NCBI RefSeq assembly: GCF_021391675.1 | Contig: NZ_CP090095.1 | Location: 2,237,501 to 2,301,500, forward strand | Direction of reading: 5' to 3' | Length of the DNA: 64,000 bases | From: Neorhizobium galegae | Lineage (GTDB): Bacteria; Pseudomonadota; Alphaproteobacteria; Rhizobiales; Rhizobiaceae | Shown here: positions 42,832-54,423 of the stretch, one piece after another | Numbering within the stretch: the stretch's first letter is position 1 | Layout: every line of letters starts with the position of its first letter | Position numbers and translations under genes: made by a program | The notes under the pieces: model-generated | What the model was told of the DNA's origin: nothing | What the model saw: the letters and a program-made list of their open reading frames with translations, nothing else | Databases searched by the model: none

Positions 42832-43161
42832 TCAATCCCGCTTGATGCTCATCAGCACGTCCCACATGTCCGCGCCCGTCTCGAACGCTGCCGCGTTGGC
42901 GGCAAAGCCCTGCGCCGAGGTGAAGGCGTCGAGCATTTCGCTGGCCATGTCGACATTCGAGCTTTCGGGGAAGGTGACCGAGGTGGACGGGGTGACGGTG
43001 GTGGTGACGCCGCCGGAATTGGGGAGCGAGGAGACCTGGGTGTCGAGGCGGTTGTAGCCGGGGGTCTGGGCATTGGCGATGTTGTGCGCCGCGGTCGCAA
43101 GGCGTTTGGCCTGGGCCTGCATGCCCGAAACCGCAATGTTCATCACCGCCGACAGACCCAT
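42832..43161 (-). CDS. Flagellar basal-body rod-like small protein
   Basis: The 109-residue protein carries MNIAVSGMQAQAKRLATAAH and NIANAQTPGYNRLDTQVSSL, the N-terminal signature of rod/hook proteins (FlgB/FlgC type). The end FPESSNVDMASEMLDAFTSA resembles the conserved C-terminal helix (SNVDMxxEMxxM). No other flagellar genes are near. It is shorter than FlgC (about 135-140) and may be a stand-alone rod-like protein as found in several rhizobia. Starts at 43161, 43170 or a TTG at 43176 are possible; the first is chosen for spacing from TTGGGG. Confidence 0.7.
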   Translation of the reverse strand: MGLSAVMNIAVSGMQAQAKRLATAAHNIANAQTPGYNRLDTQVSSLPNSGGVTTTVTPSTSVTFPESSNVDMASEMLDAFTSAQGFAANAAAFETGADMWDVLMSIKRD

Positions 43162-43428
43162 GGCAAGCATCCCCAAACCCGATGACAGATGTTTTAGGGC
43201 AAGAGCTTCAAGGAAGACTGAACGGGAAGGGTAAGGGAAGCGTATTACGGCGCGGCACAGATGTGCCGGAACGGGGCGACATATTCTGCAGATTGTTGCT
43301 TGAGCCCCGATGACTGACCATTTTCGTTTATCTGCGGATCTCCCCTGGACACTTCCAAGCTAAACGTAGAATAACTAAATTTAACGCAAAAGTTGAAATG
43401 TGATGCAATTTGAAAAGGCTCCTGTATT

Positions 43429-43450
43429 CTCGAGGTTCACATTCCTCGAG
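43429..43450. promoter_or_regulatory. CTCGAGG inverted repeat upstream of the small membrane gene
   Basis: CTCGAGG (43429-43435) and CCTCGAG (43444-43450) flank an 8-base spacer, 26 bases before the start at 43476. It could be an operator or leader hairpin. The rest of 43162-43475 is AT-rich with no gene. Confidence 0.35.
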
Positions 43451-43475
43451 TTGATAGTATTCACGGGAGGCGTTG

Positions 43476-43874
43476 ATGGATGAGATTCAGCTCCAGCTGG
43501 AGGCTCTTCGGGAAATCAGAGGATGGGGGACATGGATTGTGGGTATCGGCGGGGCCGTATTGGCATTTGCCGTCTCGTTCTCTGAAGATGTTCGCCACCA
43601 CTATGTCAAAGAAATAAAATCAATTCTTATACTTGGTTGCATTGCATTTTCATGTGCAATTTCCCTGATCATCACGGTGCCGTCCGCGATTGAGGAGCTT
43701 CCGATAAAAATATCAACAGGTTTAAAGATCATGTCTTTTGATCTATCGGGAGTTTTTGGCTATCCGATTTTAGGAGCCATTCCCATTTTCTATGTATATG
43801 TCTCTTTATATATCTCAATAACAATTACTGCTTTTATTCTTCTGACTATTCTATGGAGGAAACTATTCCAGTGA
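43476..43874 (+). CDS. AT-rich small membrane protein, unrecognised
   Basis: The 132-residue product has three hydrophobic segments (about residues 18-38, 50-70 and 98-127) separated by short loops with EDVRHHYVKE and IEELPIKIS. No family is recognised. Base composition is far more AT-rich than neighbours (TATATATC runs). GGGAGG 5 bases before the ATG supports real translation. No partner gene is on the same strand. It could be a phage-borne or transferred membrane protein; no function is inferred. Confidence 0.65.
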   Translation: MDEIQLQLEALREIRGWGTWIVGIGGAVLAFAVSFSEDVRHHYVKEIKSILILGCIAFSCAISLIITVPSAIEELPIKISTGLKIMSFDLSGVFGYPILGAIPIFYVYVSLYISITITAFILLTILWRKLFQ

Positions 43875-43984
43875 TATTTTGATGGTGAATTCACTTTCTT
43901 ACAACCGCTGGCCGATGCCAGCGATTGTAGATTGATCAACTAAAATACCGCATTTTTACATTTGGCTGAGCATATGTGAGCGCC

Positions 43985-46848
<2,864 letters not shown>

Positions 46849-46852
<4 letters not shown>

Positions 46853-47211
46853 GCGATCAGTTCCTGGTAGGCGGCCTCATCCATCAATGCGTCGGCGTCG
46901 GGCACGTTCTTGAGCTTCAGCTTGAAGAACCAGCCCTTGCCCTGCGGATCGGAATTGACGATCGAGGGATCGTCGACGATCGCCTGGTTGACCTCGGTGA
47001 CTTCGCCATCCAGCGGACAATAAACGTCGGAGGCAGCCTTGACGCTTTCGACGGTCGCGGCATTGCCGTCCTTGGTGAGCTGGCTGCCTACTTCCGGCAG
47101 TTCCACGAAAACGAGATCGCCGAGCTGTTCGGCAGCGTGAGAGGTGATGCCGACGGTGGCAACACCGTCTTCGAGCTTCAGCCATTCGTGTTCGGCGGTG
47201 AATTTCAACAT
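46849..47211 (-). CDS. gcvH: Glycine cleavage system H protein
   Basis: The 120-residue lipoyl carrier shuttles the aminomethyl intermediate between P, T and L proteins. The start [20 protein letters not shown] and the lipoylated lysine in [20 protein letters not shown] (the K of SVKAAS) are diagnostic. GGAGAGAACC precedes the ATG at 47211. Middle gene of the operon, 16 bases from gcvT. Confidence 0.97.
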
Positions 47212-47227
47212 GGTTCTCTCCGGAGGA

Positions 47228-48364
47228 TTATCGTTTGTAAGTAGGGGTGATGAAAGGCAGGGCGGAGACGGTGAGGGGCAGATATTTGCCGCGCACCTCC
47301 GCGAAGATCTGGCAGCCGGGTTCGGCAAAGCGGGTCGGCACGTAGCCCATGGCGACGGGGCCTTCGACCGAGGGGCCGAAGGTGCCGGAGGTAACTTCGC
47401 CGAGCTCGGTCCGCCCTTCCGCATCCGCATAAAGTTTTGCGTGGGCGCGGACGGGCGCCTTGCCCTCCGGCTTCAGGCCGATACGGCGGCGGGAGGTGCC
47501 GTTCGCCAGTTCACCGAGGATGCGGCCCGCGCCCGGAAAACCGCCGGCGCGGGCGCCGCCCAGGCGGCGGGGTTTCTGGATCGCCCATTCCAGCGCCGCC
47601 TCGATCGGCGAGGTGGTCGTGTCGATGTCGTTGCCATAGAGGCAGAGGCCGGCTTCCAGGCGCAGCGAATCGCGGGCGCCGAGGCCGATCGGCTGGCAGT
47701 GCAGGTCTTCGAGCAGCGCGCTCGCGATCTGCTCTGCCTGGTCTGCCGGAACCGAGATCTCGAACCCGTCCTCGCCGGAATAACCGGAGCGGGAGATGAT
47801 GCCGTCGACATCGTGCAGAGACGCGTCGCGGACGTCCATGAACTTCATGGAGGTGACATCCGGCCAGAGAGCCGCCAGGGCGCCCTCGGCGCGCGGACCC
47901 TGGAGGGCGAGGAGCGCGCGGTCTTCAAGGAGCGTGACATCGCAGCCGGCCAAGTGCGCCTGCATATGGGCGAGATCAGCGTCCTTGCAGGAGGCGTTGA
48001 CGACGACGAACAGGTGGTCGCCGCGATTGGTGATCATCAGGTCGTCGAGGATGCCGCCATTGTCGTCGGTGAAGAAGCCGTAACGCTGGCGGCCGGGTTT
48101 CAGGCCGAGAATATCGACGGGCACCAGGGTTTCAAGCGCAAGGGCTGCATCCTCGTAAGCGCCGGATTTCGCACGGATGACGACCTGGCCCATATGGGAG
48201 ACGTCGAAAAGCCCCGCGGCGGTGCGGGTGTGCAGATGTTCCTTCAGCACGCCGGCCGGATATTGCACCGGCATGTCGTAGCCGGCAAAGGGCACCATCC
48301 TGGCGCCGAGCGACAGATGGAGGGCGTGAAGCGGGGTGGTCTTGAGAACGGTTTGATCGTCCAA
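47228..48364 (-). CDS. gcvT: Glycine cleavage system T protein (aminomethyltransferase)
   Basis: The 378-residue folate enzyme transfers the one-carbon unit to tetrahydrofolate and releases ammonia. Visible features are [44 protein letters not shown] and [19 protein letters not shown] with the folate-binding aspartate, and the C-terminal [11 protein letters not shown]. The start is a TTG at 48364 behind GGAGGCGTCC. First gene of the operon; the leader contains a tandem glycine riboswitch. Confidence 0.96.
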   Translation of the reverse strand: MDDQTVLKTTPLHALHLSLGARMVPFAGYDMPVQYPAGVLKEHLHTRTAAGLFDVSHMGQVVIRAKSGAYEDAALALETLVPVDILGLKPGRQRYGFFTDDNGGILDDLMITNRGDHLFVVVNASCKDADLAHMQAHLAGCDVTLLEDRALLALQGPRAEGALAALWPDVTSMKFMDVRDASLHDVDGIISRSGYSGEDGFEISVPADQAEQIASALLEDLHCQPIGLGARDSLRLEAGLCLYGNDIDTTTSPIEAALEWAIQKPRRLGGARAGGFPGAGRILGELANGTSRRRIGLKPEGKAPVRAHAKLYADAEGRTELGEVTSGTFGPSVEGPVAMGYVPTRFAEPGCQIFAEVRGKYLPLTVSALPFITPTYKR

Positions 48365-48432
48365 GGACGCCTCCAGGGTTGGCGCATTTCGAGCGCCGGC
48401 TCAGATTCAGGCGCAGTGACGCACCGGTTTAT

Positions 48433-48600
48433 GAGCCCCCTCTGTCCTTGTCGCCTGAGATTGTTATCCCTTCGGCGGGCCCTCTTCGGGCCTCTCTCCA
48501 GAGTTCCTGTCGGTCGACTGCTGGTCCTTTTGCCTGAGAGTTTCCGGGGCGGTTGCTCCTTCGGCACCGCATCTAAGCGGCTTCTCCCAGCGAGTCTGAG
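48433..48600 (-). promoter_or_regulatory. Tandem glycine riboswitch in the gcvT leader
   Basis: On the minus strand two aptamers follow each other. The first has GGGAGA, then GCCGAAGGAGCAA, AACTCTCAGGCAAAAGGAC and CAG. The second begins CTCTGGAGAGAGGCCC, then GCCGAAGGGATAACAATC, TCAGGCGACAAGGACAGAGG. The repeated GCCGAAGG and CTCAGGCAAAAGGAC cores are the glycine aptamer signature. It ends about 70 bases before the gcvT start; glycine binding normally turns the operon on. The 48601-48794 side carries the presumed promoter. Confidence 0.93.
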
Positions 48601-48794
48601 TGGTATTATCGACCTCGATCACGGTTTGGCAAGCCCCTGATGTCGCGGTGGGCACGATTTTTGTCGCAGCGCAGCAAACGCGATTTGATCTAATGCAATG
48701 CGAGGCGACAGAGATGCGGTATCACGCGACAAAAGGGCTTTTGCGCTTTATCGTGATCTGGGTTATTCCCCGCATCGGTCGAACAGGCGGAACA

Positions 48795-49172
48795 ATGACG
48801 GCAAGACTGGACATGGCGGCGAGCTGGACGCGCGTTTTCTGCGCGATGCTGCTGCTTTTGCTGGGGTTTGCGCATCAGCCGGTGCAGGCCTCGGCACCCA
48901 TCGATTCCTACAGCGAAGCCTATCGGCTGCCGGACGGCACGTTTGCCGATATCTGTTCCGAAGGCGAGCACGGCCACCGGATGCCGGCGGCAAAACCGCT
49001 CTGCGAAGTCTGCCTGCTGGCCGCATCGGTCATCCTGCCGCCGCCGGACGACGAGGCCTGGCTTGCCGGCGAGCGCGCCTCGCTTGCCAATCCGCTGCGC
49101 CGGTTTTCCGAATTGCTCGGCATCACGGCCGTCGCCCGGCCGAAATCCCGCGCCCCGCCGATCTCGATCTGA
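48795..49172 (+). CDS. Secreted DUF2946 protein
   Basis: The 125-residue protein has a signal peptide/first helix (MAASWTRVFCAMLLLLLGFA) and the DUF2946 core with LPDGTFADICSEGEHGHRMP followed by CEVCLLAASVILPPPDD. The conserved CxxC pair and the His/Met cluster suggest metal, probably copper, contact. ATG at 48795 follows CAGGCGGAAC; a start at 48717 (MRYHATKGLL) would add 26 residues. It is 67 bases upstream of the PCuAC gene, a common pair. Confidence 0.75.
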   Translation: MTARLDMAASWTRVFCAMLLLLLGFAHQPVQASAPIDSYSEAYRLPDGTFADICSEGEHGHRMPAAKPLCEVCLLAASVILPPPDDEAWLAGERASLANPLRRFSELLGITAVARPKSRAPPISI

Positions 49173-49239
49173 TCCTTTAATCTGCTCAGATCAATCGCGG
49201 TCGACCGGCATGGATCCAGTCACCGTATGGGGATATTTC

Positions 49240-49728
49240 ATGAAGACCTTCACCAAACTCGCTTTCCTCGGCATTTTCGCTGCGACCAGCATCGCTTTTT
49301 CTGGGGCGGCGGCCGCTGATGATGCGCCCGTCAAACTCGGCGACCTGGAAATTACCAGCGCCTTCACCAAGGCCATGTTGCCCGGCCAGCCAGTCGGCGG
49401 CGGCTATCTGACCATCAAGAACAGCGGCAAATCCGACGACATGCTGGTCTCGGTTGCCTCGCCCGTCGCAGGCACCGTCGAGCTGCACGAGATGGCCATG
49501 CAGGGCGAGGTGATGAAAATGCGCAGGCTCGATACCGGCATAGCCATCCCGGCGGGCAAGACCGTCGAACTGACGCCCGGCGGGCTGCATCTGATGTTCA
49601 TCAAGGTCAAGGAACCTTTCACGCAGGGCGGCAAGGTCCCGGTGACCCTGACCTTCGAGAAGGCCGGTAAGATCGACATCACACTGCCGGTCGAGGCCGC
49701 GGGGCCGGGCGGCCACGTACACAAGTGA
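49240..49728 (+). CDS. PCuAC family periplasmic copper chaperone
   Basis: The 162-residue protein has a Sec signal (MKTFTKLAFLGIFAATSIAF, cleaved near AAAADD) and the copper motif H(M)x10Mx21HxM. It reads HEMAMQGEVMKMRRLD, then LTPGGLHLMFIKV. It should pass Cu(I) to the cytochrome c oxidase CuA site in the periplasm. The C-terminus ends GGHVHK. ATG at 49240 has GGGGAT 6-7 bases before. A hairpin terminator follows. Confidence 0.9.
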   Translation: MKTFTKLAFLGIFAATSIAFSGAAAADDAPVKLGDLEITSAFTKAMLPGQPVGGGYLTIKNSGKSDDMLVSVASPVAGTVELHEMAMQGEVMKMRRLDTGIAIPAGKTVELTPGGLHLMFIKVKEPFTQGGKVPVTLTFEKAGKIDITLPVEAAGPGGHVHK

Positions 49729-49737
49729 AGTTCGACA

Positions 49738-49761
49738 GAGCCTGCTCCTCGGAGCGGGCTC
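49738..49761. terminator. Convergent terminator between PCuAC and DUF2000 genes
   Basis: GAGCCTGCTCC pairs with GGAGCGGGCTC (one T-G wobble) around a 2-base loop. Stem lies 9 bases after the PCuAC stop and 8 bases before the DUF2000 stop; it is followed by TTCGTCTCT, a weak T-tract. Confidence 0.7.
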
Positions 49762-49768
49762 TTCGTCT

Positions 49769-50185
49769 CTAGCGCAGCAGTTTGAGGCTGCCGGTCAGCG
49801 ACTTTATCCATTTAGAAGGCCCGGCAAGGCCAAGGCCGTCGATCTCCTCTTCCGCCAGATCGCGATCGGGGAAGGCGGCCTCGTAGGCCCGATAGTCATG
49901 CAGCGATCTGGCGAAAGCCGGAAAGGGGACAATCGCGTAGTCCTGCGACAGCAACAGGGCCTTCAGCAACAGGGATCTGATCGTATCCGCCGGCGCCTGC
50001 AGGATCGGCACCGGCAGGGAAGAGCTGATATCGATCGTGCGACCTTGGCGATCGGTCAGCCGGCGAGCCGCGAGCGCGGGCACGCGAGCGCCGAGGCCGA
50101 TCGAGATGGCGCCGGCCGTGTTGGCAAGGAGGCCGAGCGGCAGGGCAGGGTTGACGATGATGGCGATGCGGATTTCGTCGGTCAT
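49769..50185 (-). CDS. DUF2000 family protein
   Basis: The 138-residue protein starts MTDEIRIAIIVNPALPLGLL and continues ANTAGAISIGLGARVPALA, then SLPVPILQAPADTIRSLLLK, the pattern of the DUF2000/peptidyl-tRNA-hydrolase-II-like fold. The central DYAIVPFPAFARSLHDYRAY is typical. Function is unknown. It is divergent from the Lrp-type regulator, which may control it: Lrp genes commonly regulate a divergent neighbour. Confidence 0.82.
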   Translation of the reverse strand: MTDEIRIAIIVNPALPLGLLANTAGAISIGLGARVPALAARRLTDRQGRTIDISSSLPVPILQAPADTIRSLLLKALLLSQDYAIVPFPAFARSLHDYRAYEAAFPDRDLAEEEIDGLGLAGPSKWIKSLTGSLKLLR

Positions 50186-50323
50186 GGGCGGGCAGGGTAT
50201 CCATCAGTGGAAGAGGGGCCGCAGATTACTCGAGATCGTCCGGTCGATCCTGCCTTTTACTTCTCCCTTCAAGCATTTTGGGGTAGGATCTACCTATTGA
50301 AATGGAACTGTGGGTAGAGTTTG

Positions 50324-50809
50324 ATGGCGAACGACGTTGAGCCGGCAGATATACGAATTCTGGAAGCGTTGCAGGAGGACGGCCGCCTGACCAATCAGGC
50401 GCTCGCGGACAGGATCGGGCTTTCGACATCGCCGAGTTGGCGGCGCGTCCGGCACCTCGAGGAGACGGGCGTCATCCAGGGCTACAAGGCGGTGCTGAAC
50501 CGAAAGGCGATCGGCCTCGGCGTACTCGCCTTCATCCGCGTCAAGATCGACAGCCATAGCGAAGAAGAAGCGGAAGCGTTCGCGGCGGAGGTGATCGGGC
50601 TGGACGAGGTAATCGCCTGTTACAGCATCGCGGGCGACGCGGATTTCCTGCTGCAGGTCGTCTCACCGGATCTCGACGCCTATGCGGATTTCGCCATGTC
50701 GACGCTGCGGCGGTTACCGCGCATCAAGGAAATGCAGACGACCTTCGTCCTGAAGGAAATCAAAGCTTTCGACGGACTTCCGCTGCGTTTCGCAGGCCGC
50801 CGGGCCTAA
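50324..50809 (+). CDS. Lrp/AsnC family transcriptional regulator
   Basis: The 161-residue protein combines an N-terminal HTH (DIRILEALQEDGRLTNQALA, then STSPSWRRVRHLEETGVIQG) with a RAM/AsnC ligand domain (IGLGVLAFIRVKIDSHSEEE, DADFLLQVVSPDLDAYADFA). It probably senses an amino acid. The ATG at 50324 is preferred to the TTG 3 bases earlier; GGGTAGAG precedes it. Divergent from the DUF2000 gene across 138 bases. Confidence 0.92.
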   Translation: MANDVEPADIRILEALQEDGRLTNQALADRIGLSTSPSWRRVRHLEETGVIQGYKAVLNRKAIGLGVLAFIRVKIDSHSEEEAEAFAAEVIGLDEVIACYSIAGDADFLLQVVSPDLDAYADFAMSTLRRLPRIKEMQTTFVLKEIKAFDGLPLRFAGRRA

Positions 50810-50984
50810 AATCCTCTCCCGGCTTGCCGGACGGAGATGCCCATTCGGCCCGACTTGCGCGGGCAGTACGCAACCGGCAGGGCTTTAGAAATTGCTTCGA
50901 TACAACCTGATCGAGTTGCATCAAGAAATCTTAACAGAAGTCCGCGATGAATGTCGCCAAGACCTCTCATCAAAGGTTTCGGCA

Positions 50985-52580
50985 ATGGAACTGCGACGTT
51001 CTGGGGTGATTGCGGCGGCCATTTTTCTCGGCCTGCTCGGGGCAATCGTTCCGATTGGCGCGATGGTCTACATTTCGTGGGTCATCACGGTCGAGAAACA
51101 GCAGAACAATCTCGAACGGCTCGCCGAGCAGACGATCATGCGTGCGAGCAGGACGTTCGAGGACGCGCGGGCGGCGCTCGATTCGCTCGCCTATCCGCGC
51201 CTGGTGCCCTGTTCGGACCAGCATATCGCCCGGATGCGGGTGATCGCCTTCAATACGCCCTCGGTCAAGGAAGTCGGCTATTTCGAGAACGGCCTGCTGA
51301 AATGCACCTCCTGGGGGATCGAGGAGCGCAAGGTCGACAGGCCGTGGATCGACTACATGACGCCCGACGGCGTGGAAGTCGCCACCCGCGTGCAGCCGGC
51401 GGTCAGCATGGGCAATCCGATGATGGGGCTGCATTACGGCCCCTATAACGTGCTGGTAGACCCGGCCCGTTTCATCGACATCCTGGTGGACGCCGACATT
51501 TCCCTGGCGCTCGCCAACCGGCAGGGCATGCTGATCAACGAACTCAATTCCCCCGAAACGGACCTGGTCAACGCGCTGATCGACGAGCCGAAGAACGGCA
51601 TGACCTCCTCGGTTCTCTACGCGATAGCACGCAACAAGGGGTTGATCGCGATCGCCATGGAGCCGCGCTCCAACCTGACCGGCAGGCTGCGGGAGGAACA
51701 GCTCCTGCTGCTGCCGGTCGGTGCCTTCGTCGCCATCTTCATTGTCGGCGTGGTGGTCTGGCTGTCCAGGAAAAGACTGTCACCGCTCGGGGAGCTGGCG
51801 ATCGCAGTGCGCAAGCGCGAATTCATCGTCCACTACCAGCCGATCATCGAGCTCAAGACCGGCATCTGCGTCGGCGCCGAGGCGCTGGTGCGCTGGCGGC
51901 GACCGGATGGGTCGCTGGTGCGCCCGGACCTGTTCATTCCGCTCGCCGAGGAGAGCGGACTTATTCTGCCAATCACCGACCAGGTCATCGAAGCGATCAT
52001 TGCCGATCTCGGTGGACTGCTCAGGGCGGACAGTTTGCTGCATATCGCCGTCAACCTTTCCGCCGCCGACGTCACCTCCGGGCGCATACTCGACGTGCTC
52101 GACAGGAAACTCGCGAAGACTGGAATAGCGGCGGGGCAGATCTGGCTGGAGGCCACGGAACGCGGCTTCATCGACATCGAGGCGGCGCGGACGACATTAA
52201 CCGCGGCTCGGCAAAGAGGCCATTCGGTAGCGATCGACGACTTCGGTACGGGATATTCCAGCCTGCAATACCTGCAGGGGCTGCCGATGGATGCGCTGAA
52301 GATCGACAAGTCCTTCGTCGACACGATCGGCCGCAACAGCGCCACCAGCTCGGTCACCGGCCACATCATCGAGATGGCGAAGACGCTCGACCTGCAGATC
52401 GTCGCCGAAGGCGTGGAGACGGAGGAGCAGGCGGACTATCTGAAGGCTCACGACGTGCATTTCGGCCAGGGCTGGCTGTTCTCCAAACCGCTGCCGGCCG
52501 CCGATTTCATCGACTATCACTGGAACGCGAGATCCCGCTCGGGGAGCGGGCGGCATAATATCCGGTGCGTGGCGGCATGA
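50985..52580 (+). CDS. CSS-motif EAL domain cyclic-di-GMP phosphodiesterase
   Basis: The 531-residue inner-membrane protein has a helix near residues 7-35, a periplasmic domain with conserved cysteines (LVPCSDQHIARM and LKCTSWGIEERK), a second helix (about 240-262) and a C-terminal EAL domain. The latter keeps the catalytic set: AEALVRW, WLEATERGF, AIDDFGTGYSSLQYLQG, ALKIDKSFVD and AEGVETEEQADYL, so it should hydrolyse cyclic-di-GMP. In E. coli CSS-EAL proteins, disulfide formation by DsbA/DsbB controls activity. ATG at 50985; longer upstream starts are less likely. Confidence 0.92.
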   Translation: MELRRSGVIAAAIFLGLLGAIVPIGAMVYISWVITVEKQQNNLERLAEQTIMRASRTFEDARAALDSLAYPRLVPCSDQHIARMRVIAFNTPSVKEVGYFENGLLKCTSWGIEERKVDRPWIDYMTPDGVEVATRVQPAVSMGNPMMGLHYGPYNVLVDPARFIDILVDADISLALANRQGMLINELNSPETDLVNALIDEPKNGMTSSVLYAIARNKGLIAIAMEPRSNLTGRLREEQLLLLPVGAFVAIFIVGVVVWLSRKRLSPLGELAIAVRKREFIVHYQPIIELKTGICVGAEALVRWRRPDGSLVRPDLFIPLAEESGLILPITDQVIEAIIADLGGLLRADSLLHIAVNLSAADVTSGRILDVLDRKLAKTGIAAGQIWLEATERGFIDIEAARTTLTAARQRGHSVAIDDFGTGYSSLQYLQGLPMDALKIDKSFVDTIGRNSATSSVTGHIIEMAKTLDLQIVAEGVETEEQADYLKAHDVHFGQGWLFSKPLPAADFIDYHWNARSRSGSGRHNIRCVAA

Positions 52581-52597
52581 GGGCCCGCCGGGCGATA

Positions 52598-52885
52598 TCA
52601 ATCTTCCAGATCGCGATAGGCCGACTCGACCTGGCTGAACGTGACCTGCTGGCGCGGCTTCTGGTCGGCGGTGAGCATGTCGAGCGAAACGGTGGTGGCG
52701 GGGATCATGAATTCGGTATCGCCGGGGTCGCCGGCGTTTTCGGCGCGGCGCTGGTTGCGGTCCGAATCGGCCTTGATGTCCTTGACCTGATCCTTGGCCG
52801 AGATGCGCCGGCCGGGCTTCAGCGCCTCGATGGCGAGTGCGGCGGTGCTTGCCGATATGCTGACCAGTAGTGTCATCTCGCCCAT
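52598..52885 (-). CDS. Small conserved hypothetical protein
   Basis: The 95-residue product opens with a hydrophobic helix (EMTLLVSISASTAALAIEAL) followed by a charged region rich in K, D, R (ISAKDQVKDIKADSDRNQRR) and ends TFSQVESAYRDLED. No family recognised. It lies 17 bases after the EAL gene on the opposite strand (convergent). Start is the ATG at 52885; a GTG at 52888 is adjacent. Confidence 0.55.
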   Translation of the reverse strand: MGEMTLLVSISASTAALAIEALKPGRRISAKDQVKDIKADSDRNQRRAENAGDPGDTEFMIPATTVSLDMLTADQKPRQQVTFSQVESAYRDLED

Positions 52886-53000
52886 CACTCTCTTTTCTCA
52901 GAATATGATAATTACGGCGGCCCTGATTTGTTCCCCTTTAAACAAAACGTCGGCATTTTATCGATTTGACGATTCTCGTTTCTGCCCTAGAGAAAGTTCC

Positions 53001-53378
53001 ATGACCAACATGCTTCTCGTCGCCGTCGGCGGAGCGATCGGCTCCGTCTGCCGTTATCTCGTCGGGCTCTGGGCGCTGCGCCTGTGGGGGCCGGCGTTTC
53101 CGTGGGGGACGCTTGCCGTCAATATCGCCGGCTCGTTCGCGATCGGGTTCCTTGCGGAGCTGATCGTCCGGCGCTTCGATGCGTCGCCCGAGATGCGGTT
53201 GCTGATCATCACCGGCTTTCTCGGCGGCTTCACGACGTTCTCGGCCTTTTCGCTGGATGTCGTGTCGCTCCTGGAGCGGGGCGCGACCATGGTGGGCGTC
53301 ACCTATATCGTCGCGAGCGTGGCGATCTCGCTCTGTGCGGTTTTTGCCGGACTGGCGCTCGGGCGGGCAATGCTCTAA
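53001..53378 (+). CDS. crcB: Fluoride ion transporter CrcB
   Basis: The 125-residue four-helix protein exports F-. VAVGGAIGSVCRYLVGLWAL, GTLAVNIAGSFAIGFLAELI and GFLGGFTTFSAFSLDVVSLL are signature segments with the conserved Asn and Phe residues. It acts as an antiparallel dimer in the inner membrane. The ATG at 53001 has AGAAAG upstream. No fluoride riboswitch is visible in the leader. First gene of the crcB-pseudouridine synthase-HAD-ATP12 set. Confidence 0.95.
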   Translation: MTNMLLVAVGGAIGSVCRYLVGLWALRLWGPAFPWGTLAVNIAGSFAIGFLAELIVRRFDASPEMRLLIITGFLGGFTTFSAFSLDVVSLLERGATMVGVTYIVASVAISLCAVFAGLALGRAML

Positions 53379-53427
53379 AGACCGGGCAAAGGGCCGTTGG
53401 CCCACATCCAGATATGAAAGAGCTTTG

Positions 53428-54423
53428 ATGGCAGGCATCGAGCATATCCGCGTCGAAGCGGACGAGGCGGGCATGCGGCTCGACCGTTGGTTCAAGATCC
53501 ATTACCCGGGCCTCGGCTTCGGGCCGCTGCAGAAACTGCTGCGCTCCGGACAGGTGCGCGTCGATGGCGGACGCGTGAAATCCGACGCCCGCGTACAGCC
53601 GGGACAGACAGTGCGCATCCCGCCTTTGGACGTGGATGCGAAGAAGACGGGTCCGATCGCCGGCAAGGATCTCAAGCATTCCAGCGATTTCGAACTGCTG
53701 TCGCGCATGGTGCTGCACGAGGACGAGAAGGTGATCGTGCTCAACAAGCCGGCGGGCTTGGCCGTCCAGGGCGGATCGGGCGTCGCGCGCCATATCGACC
53801 AGATGCTCGACAGCTGGGTGAGCCCGAAGGGCGAAAAGCCGCGGCTCGTCCACCGGCTCGACCGCGACACATCGGGCGTGCTGGTGATCGCCCGCACCCG
53901 TGGTGCCGCGCAGAAGCTGACGGCCGCCTTCCGCGAACGCGACACCAAAAAGACCTATTGGGCGCTGGTCAAGGGCGTGCCGCGCAAGCACGAGGACAAG
54001 ATCTCCACCTGGCTGGTGAAGGAACAGACGCCGGACGGCGACCGCATGCGGATCGCCAGGCATGGCGAGGACGGCGCCGATCACGCGGTGTCCTATTACC
54101 GGGTGCTGGAAATGGCGGCGCAGACGCTCTGCTGGATGGAGATGGAGCCCTATACCGGCCGCACCCACCAGCTGCGCGTGCATGCGCTGCATATCGGCCA
54201 TCCGATCATCGGCGACCCGAAATATTTCGACGACGATCACAACTGGGATTTTCCGGGCGGCATCCAGAAGAAGCTGCATCTGCATGCGCGCCATATCGAC
54301 ATACCGCATCCGAACGGCGGACGGCTGAAGGTCACGGCACCTTTGCCGCCGCATATGGTGCAGAGCTGGAACCTTCTCGGGTTCGACATGGAAAACGGCC
54401 GCAGGGACGACGACGACGAATGA
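53428..54423 (+). CDS. RluA/RluC family 23S rRNA pseudouridine synthase
   Basis: The 331-residue protein has an S4 domain (LDRWFKIHYPGLGFGPLQKL) and the catalytic RluA domain with PRLVHRLDRDTSGVLVIART, holding the catalytic aspartate in HRLDRDTSG. TGRTHQLRVHALHIGHPIIG and the C-terminal LHARHIDIPHP complete the fold. It converts uridines to pseudouridines in 23S rRNA. GAAAGAGCTTTG precedes the ATG at 53428. The stop overlaps the start of the HAD gene (ATGA), so translation is coupled. Confidence 0.94.
   Translation: MAGIEHIRVEADEAGMRLDRWFKIHYPGLGFGPLQKLLRSGQVRVDGGRVKSDARVQPGQTVRIPPLDVDAKKTGPIAGKDLKHSSDFELLSRMVLHEDEKVIVLNKPAGLAVQGGSGVARHIDQMLDSWVSPKGEKPRLVHRLDRDTSGVLVIARTRGAAQKLTAAFRERDTKKTYWALVKGVPRKHEDKISTWLVKEQTPDGDRMRIARHGEDGADHAVSYYRVLEMAAQTLCWMEMEPYTGRTHQLRVHALHIGHPIIGDPKYFDDDHNWDFPGGIQKKLHLHARHIDIPHPNGGRLKVTAPLPPHMVQSWNLLGFDMENGRRDDDDE

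Noticed and set aside
52889..53000. Possible fluoride riboswitch before crcB
   Set aside because: The GGCGATGG and GCTGATGA core strings of the aptamer are not visible in the leader.
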